From assembly GCA_016795505.1 (NCBI GenBank), contig JAEUHH010000112.1:1-43137 (forward strand): DNA of 43,137 nt, written 5' to 3'. Source of the DNA: Verrucomicrobiales bacterium. GTDB taxonomy: Bacteria; Verrucomicrobiota; Verrucomicrobiia; Verrucomicrobiales; DEV007. The notes beneath the pieces are model-generated. The model saw only the letters and a program-made list of their open reading frames with translations, made no database searches and was not told where the DNA came from. The number at the start of each line of letters is the position of its first letter. Within the stretch, counting starts at the first letter, position 1. Positions 18,243 to 26,908 of this stretch are shown here, piece after piece. Position numbers and translations under genes: made by a program.

Positions 18243-19412
18243 TCAGCTGAAGAAGCGCTTCGCCTTTTCGATGAAAGACTCGCGCATGGGGGAATTTTCC
18301 TGACCGATGCTCTCGGTGAAGGCGCGGAGCTTTTCCTGCTGCTCCTTGCTCAGCTTGGTGGGCACCTCGACCTGCACGTTCACCAGCAGGTCGCCTTTCC
18401 GGCCGCTGGCCAGATCGGGCAGGCCCTTGCCCCGCAGTCGGAACGATGTGTTCGTCTGCGTGCCGGCGGGCACCTTGATGGAGGCCTTTCCCTCCAGAGT
18501 GGGCACCACCAGGTCGCCCCCGAGCGCAGCCAGGGCAAAGGGGATCGGCACCTCGCAGTAGAGATCGCTGTGGTCGCGCTCGAAGATGTCGTGTTCGCGG
18601 ATGTGGATGACCACGTAGAGATCCCCGGCCGGGCCGCCCCGCTGTCCGGCATCGCCGTTGCCGCTGGAGCGCAACCGCGCGCCTTCGCTGATCCCGGCGG
18701 GTATCTTGAGCTTGATCCGGGATGCCTTCTGGACCCGGCCTTCGCCACGGCACGAGCCGCAGGGGTTCGAAATCGTCTCTCCCGAGCCGCCGCAGGCCGG
18801 ACAGGTCTGCTGCACTTGGAAAAAGCCCCGCGTCGTCACGATCTGGCCCGCACCGCCGCAGGTCGGGCACTTGCGCACCTCGCTCTTGCCGCCGGTCGCT
18901 CCGGAACCGCTGCAGCTCTCGCAACTGCTGAACTTCTCCAGCTCCAATTCCTTCTCCGTGCCGAAAGCGGCCTCCTCCAGCGTGATCGCCAGATCGTAGC
19001 GCAGGTCCGAGCCGGGCCGTTTCAGGCCACGCTGCCGACGACCGCCGCCGCCCGCGCCGAACAACTCCTCGAAGATTCCGCCGCCACCGCCACCACCGCC
19101 GAAGACTTCGCGGAAAATATCCATCGGATCGTGGAAACCGCCGCCAAAGCCACCGCCACCCGCCCCGGCGCTGGGGCTGGTGCCTTGGCCGAAGGCGGCA
19201 TGGCCGAACCGGTCGTAGGCGGCCCGCTTCTGATCATCCATCAGCACCTCGTAGGCCTCGCCGAGCTCTTTGAACTTCTCCTCGGCCGATGGATCGTCGG
19301 GATTCTTGTCCGGGTGGAACTGGACCGCCAGCTTGCGGTAGGATTTCTTGATGTCAGCGGACGAAGCGTCGCGGCTCACCCCCAGCACTTCGTAGTAATC
19401 TCGCTTGGCCAT
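18243..19412 (-). CDS. dnaJ: Chaperone DnaJ
   Basis: A 389-residue type I J-protein. The J domain (1-70) holds the HPD motif (HPDKNPDD). A Gly/Phe-rich region follows (about 75-140), then four CxxCxGxG zinc repeats ([32 protein letters not shown]) and two beta-barrel substrate domains. It stimulates the ATPase of DnaK and delivers unfolded clients. The start [12 protein letters not shown] at 19412 is unambiguous; the frame is open much further upstream but those residues belong to grpE in another frame. A three-core copy of the 22-nt phased repeat fills the gap to grpE. No dnaK is in the window. Confidence 0.97.
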   Translation of the reverse strand: MAKRDYYEVLGVSRDASSADIKKSYRKLAVQFHPDKNPDDPSAEEKFKELGEAYEVLMDDQKRAAYDRFGHAAFGQGTSPSAGAGGGGFGGGFHDPMDIFREVFGGGGGGGGIFEELFGAGGGGRRQRGLKRPGSDLRYDLAITLEEAAFGTEKELELEKFSSCESCSGSGATGGKSEVRKCPTCGGAGQIVTTRGFFQVQQTCPACGGSGETISNPCGSCRGEGRVQKASRIKLKIPAGISEGARLRSSGNGDAGQRGGPAGDLYVVIHIREHDIFERDHSDLYCEVPIPFALAALGGDLVVPTLEGKASIKVPAGTQTNTSFRLRGKGLPDLASGRKGDLLVNVQVEVPTKLSKEQQEKLRAFTESIGQENSPMRESFIEKAKRFFS

Positions 19413-19439
19413 CGGCGTTCGTTGGGAAAAGTCGTGGAG

Positions 19440-19490
19440 ACAGGGTTGCGTCGGAGAGGCAACAGGGTTTGATCGGAGACGCAACAGGGT
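19440..19490. repeat. 22-nt phased repeat, locus B (three same-direction cores)
   Basis: ACAGGGT at 19440, 19462 and 19484: three cores in the same direction at exact 22-nt steps, with spacers containing TCGGAGA. The array fills the gap between the dnaJ start (19412) and the grpE stop (19490); the last core ends inside the grpE stop codon. With all cores in one direction this locus cannot form the hairpin that loci A and D can. Confidence 0.75.
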
Positions 19491-20026
19491 CAGTCCGCTG
19501 CGGCGGCCGGCCCCTTTGAGACGGTGACGTTCGCCGCGCGGAGCAGTCGGTCGTTCAGCCGGTAGCCGCGCCGCAACTCGTCGACGATCTCGCCCTCGGG
19601 GATGCTGTCGCTGTGGACCTGCTGGACGGCCTCGTGCTGGTTCGGATCGAAGGCTCCGCTCGCGGGCACGGGATGCACGCCCTGCTCGGCGAGGAAGTCG
19701 TCGACCTGCTTGCGCACCATCCGCAGGCCCTGGTAAATGATATTGTCCTCGCCCTCCTGCCGGGCGGCCTGGAGGCCCATCTCGAAGTTGTCCAACACTG
19801 GCAGCAGGCTGCTCAACAGGGAGACATTGGCGTAGAGGATGGCGTCGGCCTTCTCGCGGGCCATCCGCTTGCGGTAGTTGTCGAGGTCGGCCTGGCTGCG
19901 CAGTGCGAGGTCGCGCCATTTCTCGATTTCAGCCAGGGCCACGGCCACCGGATCACCGTCCGAGGTTTCGGAGGCGGCGGCCGCGTCTTCGGTCAGGGTC
20001 TGGGGATCTTCGGGTTCGGTGGTCAT
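19490..20026 (-). CDS. grpE: Nucleotide exchange factor GrpE
   Basis: A 178-residue GrpE. An acidic N-terminus (1-35) precedes the long dimerising helix ([22 protein letters not shown], ending in [11 protein letters not shown]) and the C-terminal beta domain ([10 protein letters not shown]-type motif FDPNQHEAV, then [17 protein letters not shown]-type end [18 protein letters not shown]). It releases ADP from DnaK. The start MTTEPEDPQ at 20026 fits the family; the frame extends upstream by 32 codons of low-quality sequence. It heads the minus-strand grpE-dnaJ-rsmE cluster. No CIRCE element was found upstream, so control may be by an alternative sigma factor. Confidence 0.96.
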   Translation of the reverse strand: MTTEPEDPQTLTEDAAAASETSDGDPVAVALAEIEKWRDLALRSQADLDNYRKRMAREKADAILYANVSLLSSLLPVLDNFEMGLQAARQEGEDNIIYQGLRMVRKQVDDFLAEQGVHPVPASGAFDPNQHEAVQQVHSDSIPEGEIVDELRRGYRLNDRLLRAANVTVSKGPAAAAD

Positions 20027-20093
20027 CGGTTCACAGTCTCTGTCTCCGGCTGGAGGAAGGGACTGGCCGACACGTTGGGCCACTCCATTTCCA

Positions 20094-20109
20094 CCCCTCA
20101 GCGGAGGGG
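20094..20109. other. Hairpin after the SpoIIE-type phosphatase gene
   Basis: CCCCTC-AGCG-GAGGGG, a six-base stem with a tetraloop, ten bases beyond the phosphatase stop codon. There is no T tract. It may slow or end transcription from the phosphatase gene before grpE. Confidence 0.35.
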
Positions 20110-20118
20110 GGCGAATAT

Positions 20119-21558
20119 TCAACGCTTTTCGACGGCAATCAAGGTGATGTCGTCACTCTGGGGCACCGCTCCGGTGAAGCGGGCGATGGCCTCGGAGACG
20201 GCTTCGACCACTGCCTGGGCGCCCTGGGAGGCATGGGCGGCGAGCACGTCGCGCAAGCGCTCCAAGCCGAACTCATTCTCCGCGCTGTCGGCGGCCTCGG
20301 TGACGCCGTCGGTGTAGAGGAGCAGCACGTCGCCGGTCTCCAAATGCACGCCATGATCGGACAGGGAGCGGTCGAAAACCTCGCCGTCGTCGATGCCGGC
20401 GGCCATGCCGGGCGGCTCGACCACATCGACCCGCCCGTCCAGACACCGGTAGATGAGTGGCGGCTCGTGACCAGCCCGGGCGAGCTGGATGTCGCCGCTG
20501 TCGCGACCCAGCACGACGTAGAGCAGGCTGACGAACATATCCTCCCGGATGTCGGGGAAAATGGCGCGATTCACCGCATGCAGCACGGCAGCGGGCGAAG
20601 GGGTGCCGGTAGCATTGTTCCGCAGGGTGCTGCGGCACATGGCCATGATCAGGGAGGCAGCGATGCCTTTGCCGCAGACATCCCCGATGGCGACCCCGAA
20701 GTGCCGGTCGTCCACCGCGACGTAGTCGAAGTAGTCACCGCTGACCATTCTGGCCGGACGGAACACGGAGGCGAACCGGTAGTCGCTGAGCCCGGGCGGA
20801 TTCTTCGGCAGCAGGATGCGCTGGATCTCGCTGGCGCGCTTGATTTCCTCCTCCAGGCGGCGCTTGTCGTTCGCCTCGGCATGGACGATGGCGCTGCCCA
20901 GGGCAATGGAACTCTGCTCGGCGATGGAGCCGAACACGTCACGGTCATTGGCGGAAAAGCCGCGCCCCCCGTTTCTGACCACGGCGAGCACGCCCACCTC
21001 CTTCTCTCCGTAAATGAGAGGGGCCAGCATGGCGCTGAGGTCTTCCTGGATCTCGTTGGCCGTTCCGTCAAAGACCGGATTGTTCAGCACTTCCTCGACA
21101 TAGATGGGTGACCTGGCATCGAGAGCCTGTCCCAGCAGGCCCACGCCGCGGGGCACGGAGGTGAGCTGGAGAAAGCTCTTCAGCCGGCGCTGCTGGCGCA
21201 GTCCCTTGAGCTCGAACACATCGGCCGGCAGGGGAATGACCGGAGCGGCCCGGTCGGTCTGGTAGACGGGGACCAACTCGGGGCGATCGCGATTTTCCAG
21301 CAGATAGAGGATGCCGCCGTCGGCATCGACCACCTCGGCCACGCCGGTGACGATGTAGCGGTGCATGTTCGGCCGCGAGCTGTCGTCTTGGAGGGACTCG
21401 CCCAAGCCGTGAAGGAAGTGAAACATCCGGTGCTCCTCGCCCACGATCGCTTCGCGCTCGCGACGCTCGCTCTCCTGCTCACGGCATCGCCGGGTGTACT
21501 GCCAATACATCAGGACGCTCATCGCGATGATGATGCCGATGTAGATTGCGTGAACCAT
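20119..21558 (-). CDS. Membrane-anchored GAF-SpoIIE (RsbU-like) serine phosphatase
   Basis: A 479-residue protein. Residues 1-20 form one membrane helix (AIYIGIIIAMSVLMYWQY), followed by a charged linker, a GAF sensor domain (about 55-210; MHRYIVTGVAEVVDADGGILYLL) and a PP2C/SpoIIE phosphatase domain (about 245-479). Metal-binding motifs are GDYFDYVAV, GDVCGKGIAASL, LLLYTDGVTEA and DDITLIAV. Such phosphatases dephosphorylate STAS-domain anti-sigma-factor antagonists. A STAS gene lies just upstream on the same strand (stop 21660), so the pair probably forms a partner-switching unit whose input is sensed by the GAF domain. No RsbW-type kinase is present in the window. Confidence 0.9.
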   Translation of the reverse strand: MVHAIYIGIIIAMSVLMYWQYTRRCREQESERREREAIVGEEHRMFHFLHGLGESLQDDSSRPNMHRYIVTGVAEVVDADGGILYLLENRDRPELVPVYQTDRAAPVIPLPADVFELKGLRQQRRLKSFLQLTSVPRGVGLLGQALDARSPIYVEEVLNNPVFDGTANEIQEDLSAMLAPLIYGEKEVGVLAVVRNGGRGFSANDRDVFGSIAEQSSIALGSAIVHAEANDKRRLEEEIKRASEIQRILLPKNPPGLSDYRFASVFRPARMVSGDYFDYVAVDDRHFGVAIGDVCGKGIAASLIMAMCRSTLRNNATGTPSPAAVLHAVNRAIFPDIREDMFVSLLYVVLGRDSGDIQLARAGHEPPLIYRCLDGRVDVVEPPGMAAGIDDGEVFDRSLSDHGVHLETGDVLLLYTDGVTEAADSAENEFGLERLRDVLAAHASQGAQAVVEAVSEAIARFTGAVPQSDDITLIAVEKR

Positions 21559-21659
21559 GGAATAGGCGGGGCGGTGACCGGCTCGGGAGACGGCGGCGCC
21601 CGCCCGAGATCATCGGGCGAAACGCCCGGCGCCGGGAGGCCATCGCCGCGCGCCTGGAC

Positions 21660-22187
21660 TCAGGCTGAATTGGACTCCAGATCCCGGTGCAAATATTCGA
21701 GCACGTCTTGAAAACGGGAACGATTCTCGGCGTTGGCCTTGATCAGGGCTTCATGGGCTTCGAGCACCATCTCAATGCGCTCGTGACGGTCGAGGTCGGA
21801 GGCGGGCAGCGCGTGGGTCACATTCTGGGCGACCAGATCGCGCTCGCGGCTCCACGCCTGGCCGGTCTCGTCGATGCGCAGGAGGTGTTGCAGCCCGAGT
21901 TTGGCCAGAGATTGCCGGTTGCGCTCGTTGGCGTTGAGGATTTCCACTGCTCCGGGACGTCCGCGCCGCTTCATTTCCTGGGCGATGGCGGTGAGGGTGC
22001 CCATGAAGGTGGAATCCATGCCGGGACAGTTGGCGAGATCGATGACGAACTGGCCGCGGTCTTCGTCGATGCGCCGTCGCGCGAAATCGCGGAGCCGGTC
22101 GCTGTTCAAATGCGAGCCGCTGCCTTCGACGCGGATCCAAGCCACGTCGCCAAAGCAACCCACCAATATGGAACCTGGGGCACTCAA
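21660..22187 (-). CDS. STAS-domain anti-sigma-factor antagonist with a helical C-terminal extension
   Basis: A protein of about 175 residues. Residues about 7-105 are a STAS domain, with the phosphorylation loop DLANCPGMDSTFMGTL holding the Ser that a RsbW/SpoIIAB-like kinase would modify. Residues about 110-175 are an extra charged helical segment (RIEMVLEAHEALIKANAENR) not found in simple SpoIIAA proteins. It is the likely substrate of the SpoIIE phosphatase encoded 101 bases downstream. The start is uncertain: TTG at 22187 gives the longest form, and TTG at 22166 or GTG at 22163 would still keep the whole STAS domain. Confidence 0.8.
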   Translation of the reverse strand: MSAPGSILVGCFGDVAWIRVEGSGSHLNSDRLRDFARRRIDEDRGQFVIDLANCPGMDSTFMGTLTAIAQEMKRRGRPGAVEILNANERNRQSLAKLGLQHLLRIDETGQAWSRERDLVAQNVTHALPASDLDRHERIEMVLEAHEALIKANAENRSRFQDVLEYLHRDLESNSA

Positions 22188-22386
22188 GGGGTTCGCCGCA
22201 TCGGCGCTGGAGCATCCGGCAGGCAGCTACCGGCTCGAAAGAATGAGCGCCGCGCTGTCCGGGAAGATGAGACCATAAGCCGGTTTCGCATCGCGCGCCA
22301 CTGGCAAGCTTGATAAAAAGCGAGGGAACACGATCCAATCGGACCGAACCCGGCTGCGACCGGCGTGAACCCCTGCGTCGCCGGCA

Positions 22387-22875
22387 TCACTTCCACTGGA
22401 AGGACTTGAATTCGCCGACGGTCTGGCCGCCGGAAATCAGGGAGGCCTTCCACGCGATGATGGGGCCGTTCTTGGTGTATTCCTCGCCCACCACGGCGAT
22501 GTCGGTGGTGTTGCGACCCTTCGGATTGCCGACCACGGTCTCTTTCACATGGACAGTCGGGCCGGTGTTGGCCTGCAAATACTCGAGGCGCACGGTGGTG
22601 GCCGATCCGCGCGCGGAAGTCTTCCAGAAGATCGTGAAGTAATGACCGAATTTCTCCGCGTAATCCTCCGCCGTCACCGCGCCGTGCAGGTGGTGCCGCT
22701 GCTCGAAGGCGATCATGGCGTCTTCGGTCTGGATCCACATCCCGGGCTTGAGATGGTAGGGATTGACCTTGGTGATCTGGGCAACGCCCCCGCTGTCGGT
22801 CGTTGCGCACGAGGCCAAAAGGCAGGCGAGTCCGGTGGTCAGGAGGGGCAGAAACAATCGCGGGGTTCGAATCAT
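22387..22875 (-). CDS. Small predicted lipoprotein, function unknown
   Basis: A 162-residue protein with a lipoprotein signal (LLTTGLACLLASC; lipidated Cys at 23). The mature part is mixed alpha/beta with no motif that I recognise; it includes NPYHLKPGMWIQTEDAMIAFEQRHHLHG and a C-terminal beta-rich half ending in EFKSFQWK. It stands alone: STAS upstream region on one side, divergent SUMF1-fold gene on the other. Its location (inner or outer membrane) is not decided by the sequence; position +2 is Ala, so outer-membrane sorting is possible by the E. coli rule. Confidence 0.7.
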   Translation of the reverse strand: MIRTPRLFLPLLTTGLACLLASCATTDSGGVAQITKVNPYHLKPGMWIQTEDAMIAFEQRHHLHGAVTAEDYAEKFGHYFTIFWKTSARGSATTVRLEYLQANTGPTVHVKETVVGNPKGRNTTDIAVVGEEYTKNGPIIAWKASLISGGQTVGEFKSFQWK

Positions 22876-23019
22876 GGGACAAGAGAACGCGGTTACCTAT
22901 CCTTCGGACAAAATCTGCGCAAGTCACGCGGAAAAAACGACGAAATACGGTTCGGGCGACCTAGATTTTCACCCAAAGCCACCGATCCCCGCACCGGCGG
23001 ATCTTTGCTTGGCTCGACT

Positions 23020-23034
23020 CGAATGCTTAGCATT
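23020..23034. repeat. Short inverted repeat GAATGC-TTA-GCATTC
   Basis: Six-base arms and a three-base centre, 21 bases before the start of the SUMF1-fold gene. It has the same arms as the element at 260-273 near the left transposase. It could be an operator or a remnant of a small palindromic repeat. Confidence 0.4.
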
Positions 23035-23055
23035 CCCAAAAAAACACCCGGTCAC

Positions 23056-24165
23056 ATGAATCCTCCTGCCGCCCACCTGTCCGCCTCCATCAGTCGCTCC
23101 ACCGCCCCATCGATTCCCGCGATGCTGCTGGCCATCTCGCTGACCGCGGCGTTCCCGGCTCGGGCCGAGGAACGGGAGTCAAAACAGGTCGACCTCGGCG
23201 AAGGCGTCCGACTGGAGTTGCTCCATCTGCCGGCCGGCGAATTCATGATGGGCAGCACGGCGGAGGAAAAGGCCTGGGCCACCGGTATCGAGGGCGGCGC
23301 CACGCCCGGCACCTCCCGGGAGGCGCCCGAGGGCGAGCCGCGGCTCACCCGCATCAAGGAGGCATTTTGGATGGCTCGGACCGAAGTAAGCATGGCCCAG
23401 TTCCGCCGCTTCGTCACCGAGAGTGGCTACGTGACCGACGCGGAGCAGCCCGATGGCGCCCCCCATTGCTTTGATCCAGAGTGGCGGGGCTATCGCCTCA
23501 CCGACTCCGTGGTGCATCCGTGGAAAGCCATGCCGGGCAAGAGCTGGAAGGACCCGAACTTCCCCCACCCGCTCCGCGAGGATTTCCCCGTCGTCTGCGT
23601 GAGTTGGAATGATGCCCGGGCCTTTTGTCGATGGCTCACCGAGCGGGAGCGGGCAGCAGGGCGCCTGCCGGAAGGACTGGTGTATCGCCTGCCCACCGAA
23701 GCAGAGTGGGAGTATGCCTGCCGCGGGGGCAGCCGTGAGAGCCTCTACTTCTGGTGGGGCAATGAAATCGATGACGGCGAGGGGCGACTCAACATCTCGG
23801 GCATCGATTTCCTCCCCGGTCGCAACCGGACCTGGCCGCTCGCGAAAGTGCCCTGGAGCGATGGCTTCGCCTTCGTCTCACCCGTCGATCACTACGGGGC
23901 CAGGGGCCGCAATGGCTTCGGCATCGCTGACATGTGCGGCGGCGTGTGGGAGATCGTGCTGGACCACTTCGACCCAGCCGGCGGTCATGAGGATGTCCAT
24001 TTCGTCGAGGATAACCCCCGCCCCGTGTGCCGCGGAGGCAATTATTTCGATGTACCGGGAAATGCCCGCTGCGCCGTGCGTCTGGGGCTGCGTGGTCCGG
24101 CCTATTCCGACTCGCGCGACGGTTTCCGCATCGCGCTCGGCATGCCGCGGGAAAAAGCACCCTGA
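23056..24165 (+). CDS. Exported SUMF1/formylglycine-generating-enzyme-fold protein, probably not an FGE
   Basis: A 369-residue protein with a signal peptide (AMLLAISLTAAFPARA). The rest is a full FGE-sulfatase (SUMF1) domain: LLHLPAGEFMMGS, ARTEVSMAQFRRFV, FPVVCVSWNDARAFCRWL, YRLPTEAEWEYACRGG, GFGIADMCGGVWEIV and CRGGNYFDVPGNARCAVR. In true FGEs the RGGS segment is followed by two copper-binding cysteines five residues apart; here it reads RGGNYFDVPGNARC, so the pair is missing and sulfatase activation is unlikely. Such domains are common in PVC genomes as secreted binding or oxidoreductase modules. No sulfatase is in the window. An ATG 33 bases upstream (23023) is less likely because it overlaps the palindrome. 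Confidence 0.83.
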   Translation: MNPPAAHLSASISRSTAPSIPAMLLAISLTAAFPARAEERESKQVDLGEGVRLELLHLPAGEFMMGSTAEEKAWATGIEGGATPGTSREAPEGEPRLTRIKEAFWMARTEVSMAQFRRFVTESGYVTDAEQPDGAPHCFDPEWRGYRLTDSVVHPWKAMPGKSWKDPNFPHPLREDFPVVCVSWNDARAFCRWLTERERAAGRLPEGLVYRLPTEAEWEYACRGGSRESLYFWWGNEIDDGEGRLNISGIDFLPGRNRTWPLAKVPWSDGFAFVSPVDHYGARGRNGFGIADMCGGVWEIVLDHFDPAGGHEDVHFVEDNPRPVCRGGNYFDVPGNARCAVRLGLRGPAYSDSRDGFRIALGMPREKAP

Positions 24166-24286
24166 TCTGGTCTGACGACACCGATTTTTCGCGACAGGCG
24201 ATGAAAGATCGCGGTGGCCATCAGGCCCCGGCGGCCTTACTGTGTCGGCTTTTCCGCCACCCAGCACGCCCCCATTTCCCAGTTCC

Positions 24287-25297
24287 ATGGATCGCAGCCA
24301 GCAACAGATCGCGGATGCCCTCGTCGCCTCCTACCATGCCGTCGGCGGTATCAACCGCATCGAGTGCGGCAATCTGCCGTCAAAACGCCGCATCGGACAG
24401 GTCTGCGAGCAACTTCTGCAATTGCTGTTCCCCGGCTATCACGACGAGGAGCCGATCCCCGAGGATGAGTTGGAAATGATCACCGGCGAGCGCATCGCCG
24501 CGCTCATCGAGAAGCTCGAGGTCGAGATCGGCAAGTCCCTGCGCCTGCGGGGCTTCACCGGTGGCTACGTGGCGACCACCGGCAGCGGCGACTGCGATGG
24601 TGAAGACAGCACCGCCCCTCATACCACCAGCGCCAGCGAGGAACCGGCCGACATTCTCCGCCAGGCTCGCGAATTGACCTGCCGGTTCCTGGGACAACTG
24701 CCCTGCATCCGCGAGCTCCTGCGCACCGACGTGGAGGCCGCCTATGAAGGCGACCCGGCGGCGAAAAATTTCGACGAGATCCTGCTCTCCTACCCTTGCA
24801 TCGAAGCCATCGCCATCCAGCGCTGCGCCCATGTGCTCTATGAGGAGGATGTGCCGCTGATCCCGCGCATCATGACCGAATGGGCTCACGGACTCACCGG
24901 CATCGACATCCATCCCGGCGCCACGATCGGCTCCCACTTTTTCATCGATCACGGCACCGGCGTCGTCATCGGCGAGACCTGCGTGATCGGGAATCACGTG
25001 AAGCTCTATCACGGCGTCACGCTGGGCGCCCGCAATTTCCCCAAGGATGCCCAAGGTCGCGTGGTGAAAGGCAACAAGCGCCATCCGAACGTCGAAGACT
25101 GGGTCGTGATCTATCCCAATGCCACCGTGCTCGGAGGCAAGACCATCCTCGGCACCCGCTCCACCGTCGGTGCCAATGTCTTCCTCCGCGAGAGCGTCCC
25201 GCCGTATTCGTTTGTCAGCACCGAAGGCGAGCGCCTCCACATCATCGACAAGCGCACCGGCGAAGTGATCGAGCCGATCCGCACCGACGAGGACTGA
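24287..25297 (+). CDS. cysE: Serine O-acetyltransferase, long form
   Basis: A 336-residue enzyme that acetylates serine with acetyl-CoA, the first step of cysteine synthesis. An all-helical N-terminal domain (about 1-190) is longer than that of E. coli CysE and resembles the long EpsC-type forms. The left-handed beta-helix follows: IDIHPGATIGSHFFIDHGTG, VIGETCVIGNHVKLYHGVTLG, RHPNVEDWVVIYPNATVLGG. D207 and H222 are 15 residues apart, as are the catalytic Asp and His of E. coli CysE. The start at 24287 follows a 121-base gap; a frame extending 15 codons upstream has no family similarity. No cysK is adjacent. Confidence 0.93.
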   Translation: MDRSQQQIADALVASYHAVGGINRIECGNLPSKRRIGQVCEQLLQLLFPGYHDEEPIPEDELEMITGERIAALIEKLEVEIGKSLRLRGFTGGYVATTGSGDCDGEDSTAPHTTSASEEPADILRQARELTCRFLGQLPCIRELLRTDVEAAYEGDPAAKNFDEILLSYPCIEAIAIQRCAHVLYEEDVPLIPRIMTEWAHGLTGIDIHPGATIGSHFFIDHGTGVVIGETCVIGNHVKLYHGVTLGARNFPKDAQGRVVKGNKRHPNVEDWVVIYPNATVLGGKTILGTRSTVGANVFLRESVPPYSFVSTEGERLHIIDKRTGEVIEPIRTDED

Positions 25298-25511
25298 CCG
25301 GATCAACGCCGGTCTCCATCGGGAAACCGGCCCAATGCCCTCGCTCGCTGTCCGGCATGCTCGATGCCGCGACCCGCGCCGACACGGATGCAGGCGATCG
25401 CAGGGCACTGAAATGCGGAGAGAATTTATTTCATAGACGTTGATTTTCTGCATCTCCGTTTTATCTGGTTGTAGAAACCGATTCCGAACAGCAACCACCG
25501 AAACAGTAACC

Positions 25512-26228
25512 ATGCGAGACCCTGGCGTTTCCTGTCAGTTGGAATTCTTTGCCGCCGCCGATCTGGAGCCCTCCTCCCCGGCGACCAAGCCGGGCCCCGC
25601 CTCACCGGGACGGCTTAGCTTTCCGGTGATCCATGAACGGATCAACACCGGCCCAGACAGGGGAAAGACTGCTTCTAAAAGTAAGCCACAGTCCACCAGC
25701 GATGCCCTGCGCGAACAAACGCTCACCACGCGGGCCGTCATGCTGCTGGTCGGCCTGGGCTTGGAGGCGATCGCTCCGCGCGTCACCGTGCGGTGGAACC
25801 GCCGCATGCGCACCGCCGCCGGACGCGCCTACTACGAGGCCTTCCGTATCGAGCTGAATCCCGGCCTGCTCACCCTGCCGGGAGTGGACGGCAACGCCGA
25901 GGTCGACCGCACCCTGCGGCACGAGCTCGCCCATCTCATCGCCCACCACCGGGCCGGCGGCCGTCGCATCGAGCCGCACGGCGATGAATGGCGGCGCGCC
26001 TGTGCCGATCTCGGCATCCCCGGCGAGGCACGCTGCCACACCCTGCCCTTCCAATCGCGTCGACTGACCAAAAAGCTGATCTACGGCTGTCCCGCCTGCG
26101 GCAGCGAGATCCACCGCGTCCGCCGCTTCCGCGTCGCCGTCGCCTGTTACGACTGTTGCCGCCGGGAAAACGGCGGCCGCTACGACGACCGCTTCCGACT
26201 GAAGCTCCGCCGCGCCCCACAGGCCTGA
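25512..26228 (+). CDS. SprT-like zinc metalloprotease-fold protein
   Basis: A 238-residue protein. Residues 1-75 are a poorly conserved, Pro/Ser-rich N-terminus. From about 80 it is a SprT-like domain: helices and a strand, then HELAH (H137, E138, H141) and a third possible ligand in EPHGDEW. A zinc ribbon follows (CPAC and CYDCC, about 195-220). SprT/Spartan-type proteins act on DNA-protein crosslinks in eukaryotes; the role of bacterial members is largely unknown. It is preceded by a 214-base gap and converges on trmB with ten bases between stops. Confidence 0.85.
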   Translation: MRDPGVSCQLEFFAAADLEPSSPATKPGPASPGRLSFPVIHERINTGPDRGKTASKSKPQSTSDALREQTLTTRAVMLLVGLGLEAIAPRVTVRWNRRMRTAAGRAYYEAFRIELNPGLLTLPGVDGNAEVDRTLRHELAHLIAHHRAGGRRIEPHGDEWRRACADLGIPGEARCHTLPFQSRRLTKKLIYGCPACGSEIHRVRRFRVAVACYDCCRRENGGRYDDRFRLKLRRAPQA

Positions 26229-26238
26229 TACGTCCGGA

Positions 26239-26868
26239 TCAGCCGACCCGCCGCAGTCGCAGGCCCTGGATGAGCCGCTTTTCCGCCATCCACAGGCGCT
26301 CGAAGTCCGTCACCGGATAGAAAAACTCATCCCCGGACCAGTCGATGCGCTCAAACAGAGAGTTGCCAGCGAGGGCCTCCACTGCCGCGGCGAAATAGCC
26401 TTCGTGATCGGTCTTGAACAGCAGTTCCCCGCCCGGCTTCAGCAGCGCATGCACCCCGCCGAGGAAAGCTGGCTGGCACATAAGCCGCCGCCACTGGTGC
26501 TTGCGCTTCGGCCATGGATCCGGAAAGAGCAGATGCACCCGGTCGGCAAAGCCCGGCGGGAGCAGGTGGCTCAGCGCATACGATGTCTCGACCCGGATCG
26601 CCCTCACATTGGCGAGTTCCGACCGGCCAATGTGGCGGCACACCTTTCTCACCCGGCCCAGCAGGCGCTCGACTCCGAGAAACTGGCGCTCCGGATACTG
26701 CCGCGCCATGGCCAGCAGAAAGCTGCCATCGCCGCATCCCAGGTCCACCTCGACCGGCGCCTCCGGCCGGCCCGGAAAAATCTCCTCCGGCGTCAGACGG
26801 CGGAACCAGTCATCCGGGTACAACTCGTTCGGAAACGGAAAGGGTTCGTTTTTTGACTTGAACGGCAT
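26239..26868 (-). CDS. trmB: tRNA (guanine-46-N7)-methyltransferase
   Basis: A 209-residue class I SAM methyltransferase that forms m7G46 in tRNA variable loops. The SAM site is VDLGCGDGSFLLAMA (about 41-55), and the family signature FPDPWPKRKHQWRRL lies at about 115-130, followed by FKTDHEGYF. The start MPFKSKNEP at 26868 was preferred because the upstream 50 codons read through the 22-nt repeat and have no family similarity. It lies downstream of ispG on the same strand with locus C of the repeat between them. Confidence 0.94.
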   Translation of the reverse strand: MPFKSKNEPFPFPNELYPDDWFRRLTPEEIFPGRPEAPVEVDLGCGDGSFLLAMARQYPERQFLGVERLLGRVRKVCRHIGRSELANVRAIRVETSYALSHLLPPGFADRVHLLFPDPWPKRKHQWRRLMCQPAFLGGVHALLKPGGELLFKTDHEGYFAAAVEALAGNSLFERIDWSGDEFFYPVTDFERLWMAEKRLIQGLRLRRVG

Positions 26869-26908
26869 CGCTTCTAAGAATCCTTGGCCCGGCCCGGTTT
26901 CCGATGCA

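Noticed and set aside
18243-19919. A longer DnaJ reading frame starting at 19919
   Set aside because: The extra residues overlap grpE in another frame and have no J-protein similarity; [12 protein letters not shown] at 19412 is the family start.
20027-20118. CIRCE heat-shock operator before grpE
   Set aside because: No TTAGCACTC-N9-GAGTGCTAA-like dyad is present; only an unrelated hairpin was seen.
22855-22880. tRNA T-arm-like string GGTTCGAATC
   Set aside because: It overlaps the start codon region of the lipoprotein gene and no acceptor, D or anticodon arms fit around it.
23056-24165. Sulfatase-activating formylglycine-generating enzyme
   Set aside because: The cysteine pair needed for copper and catalysis is absent and no sulfatase gene is near.
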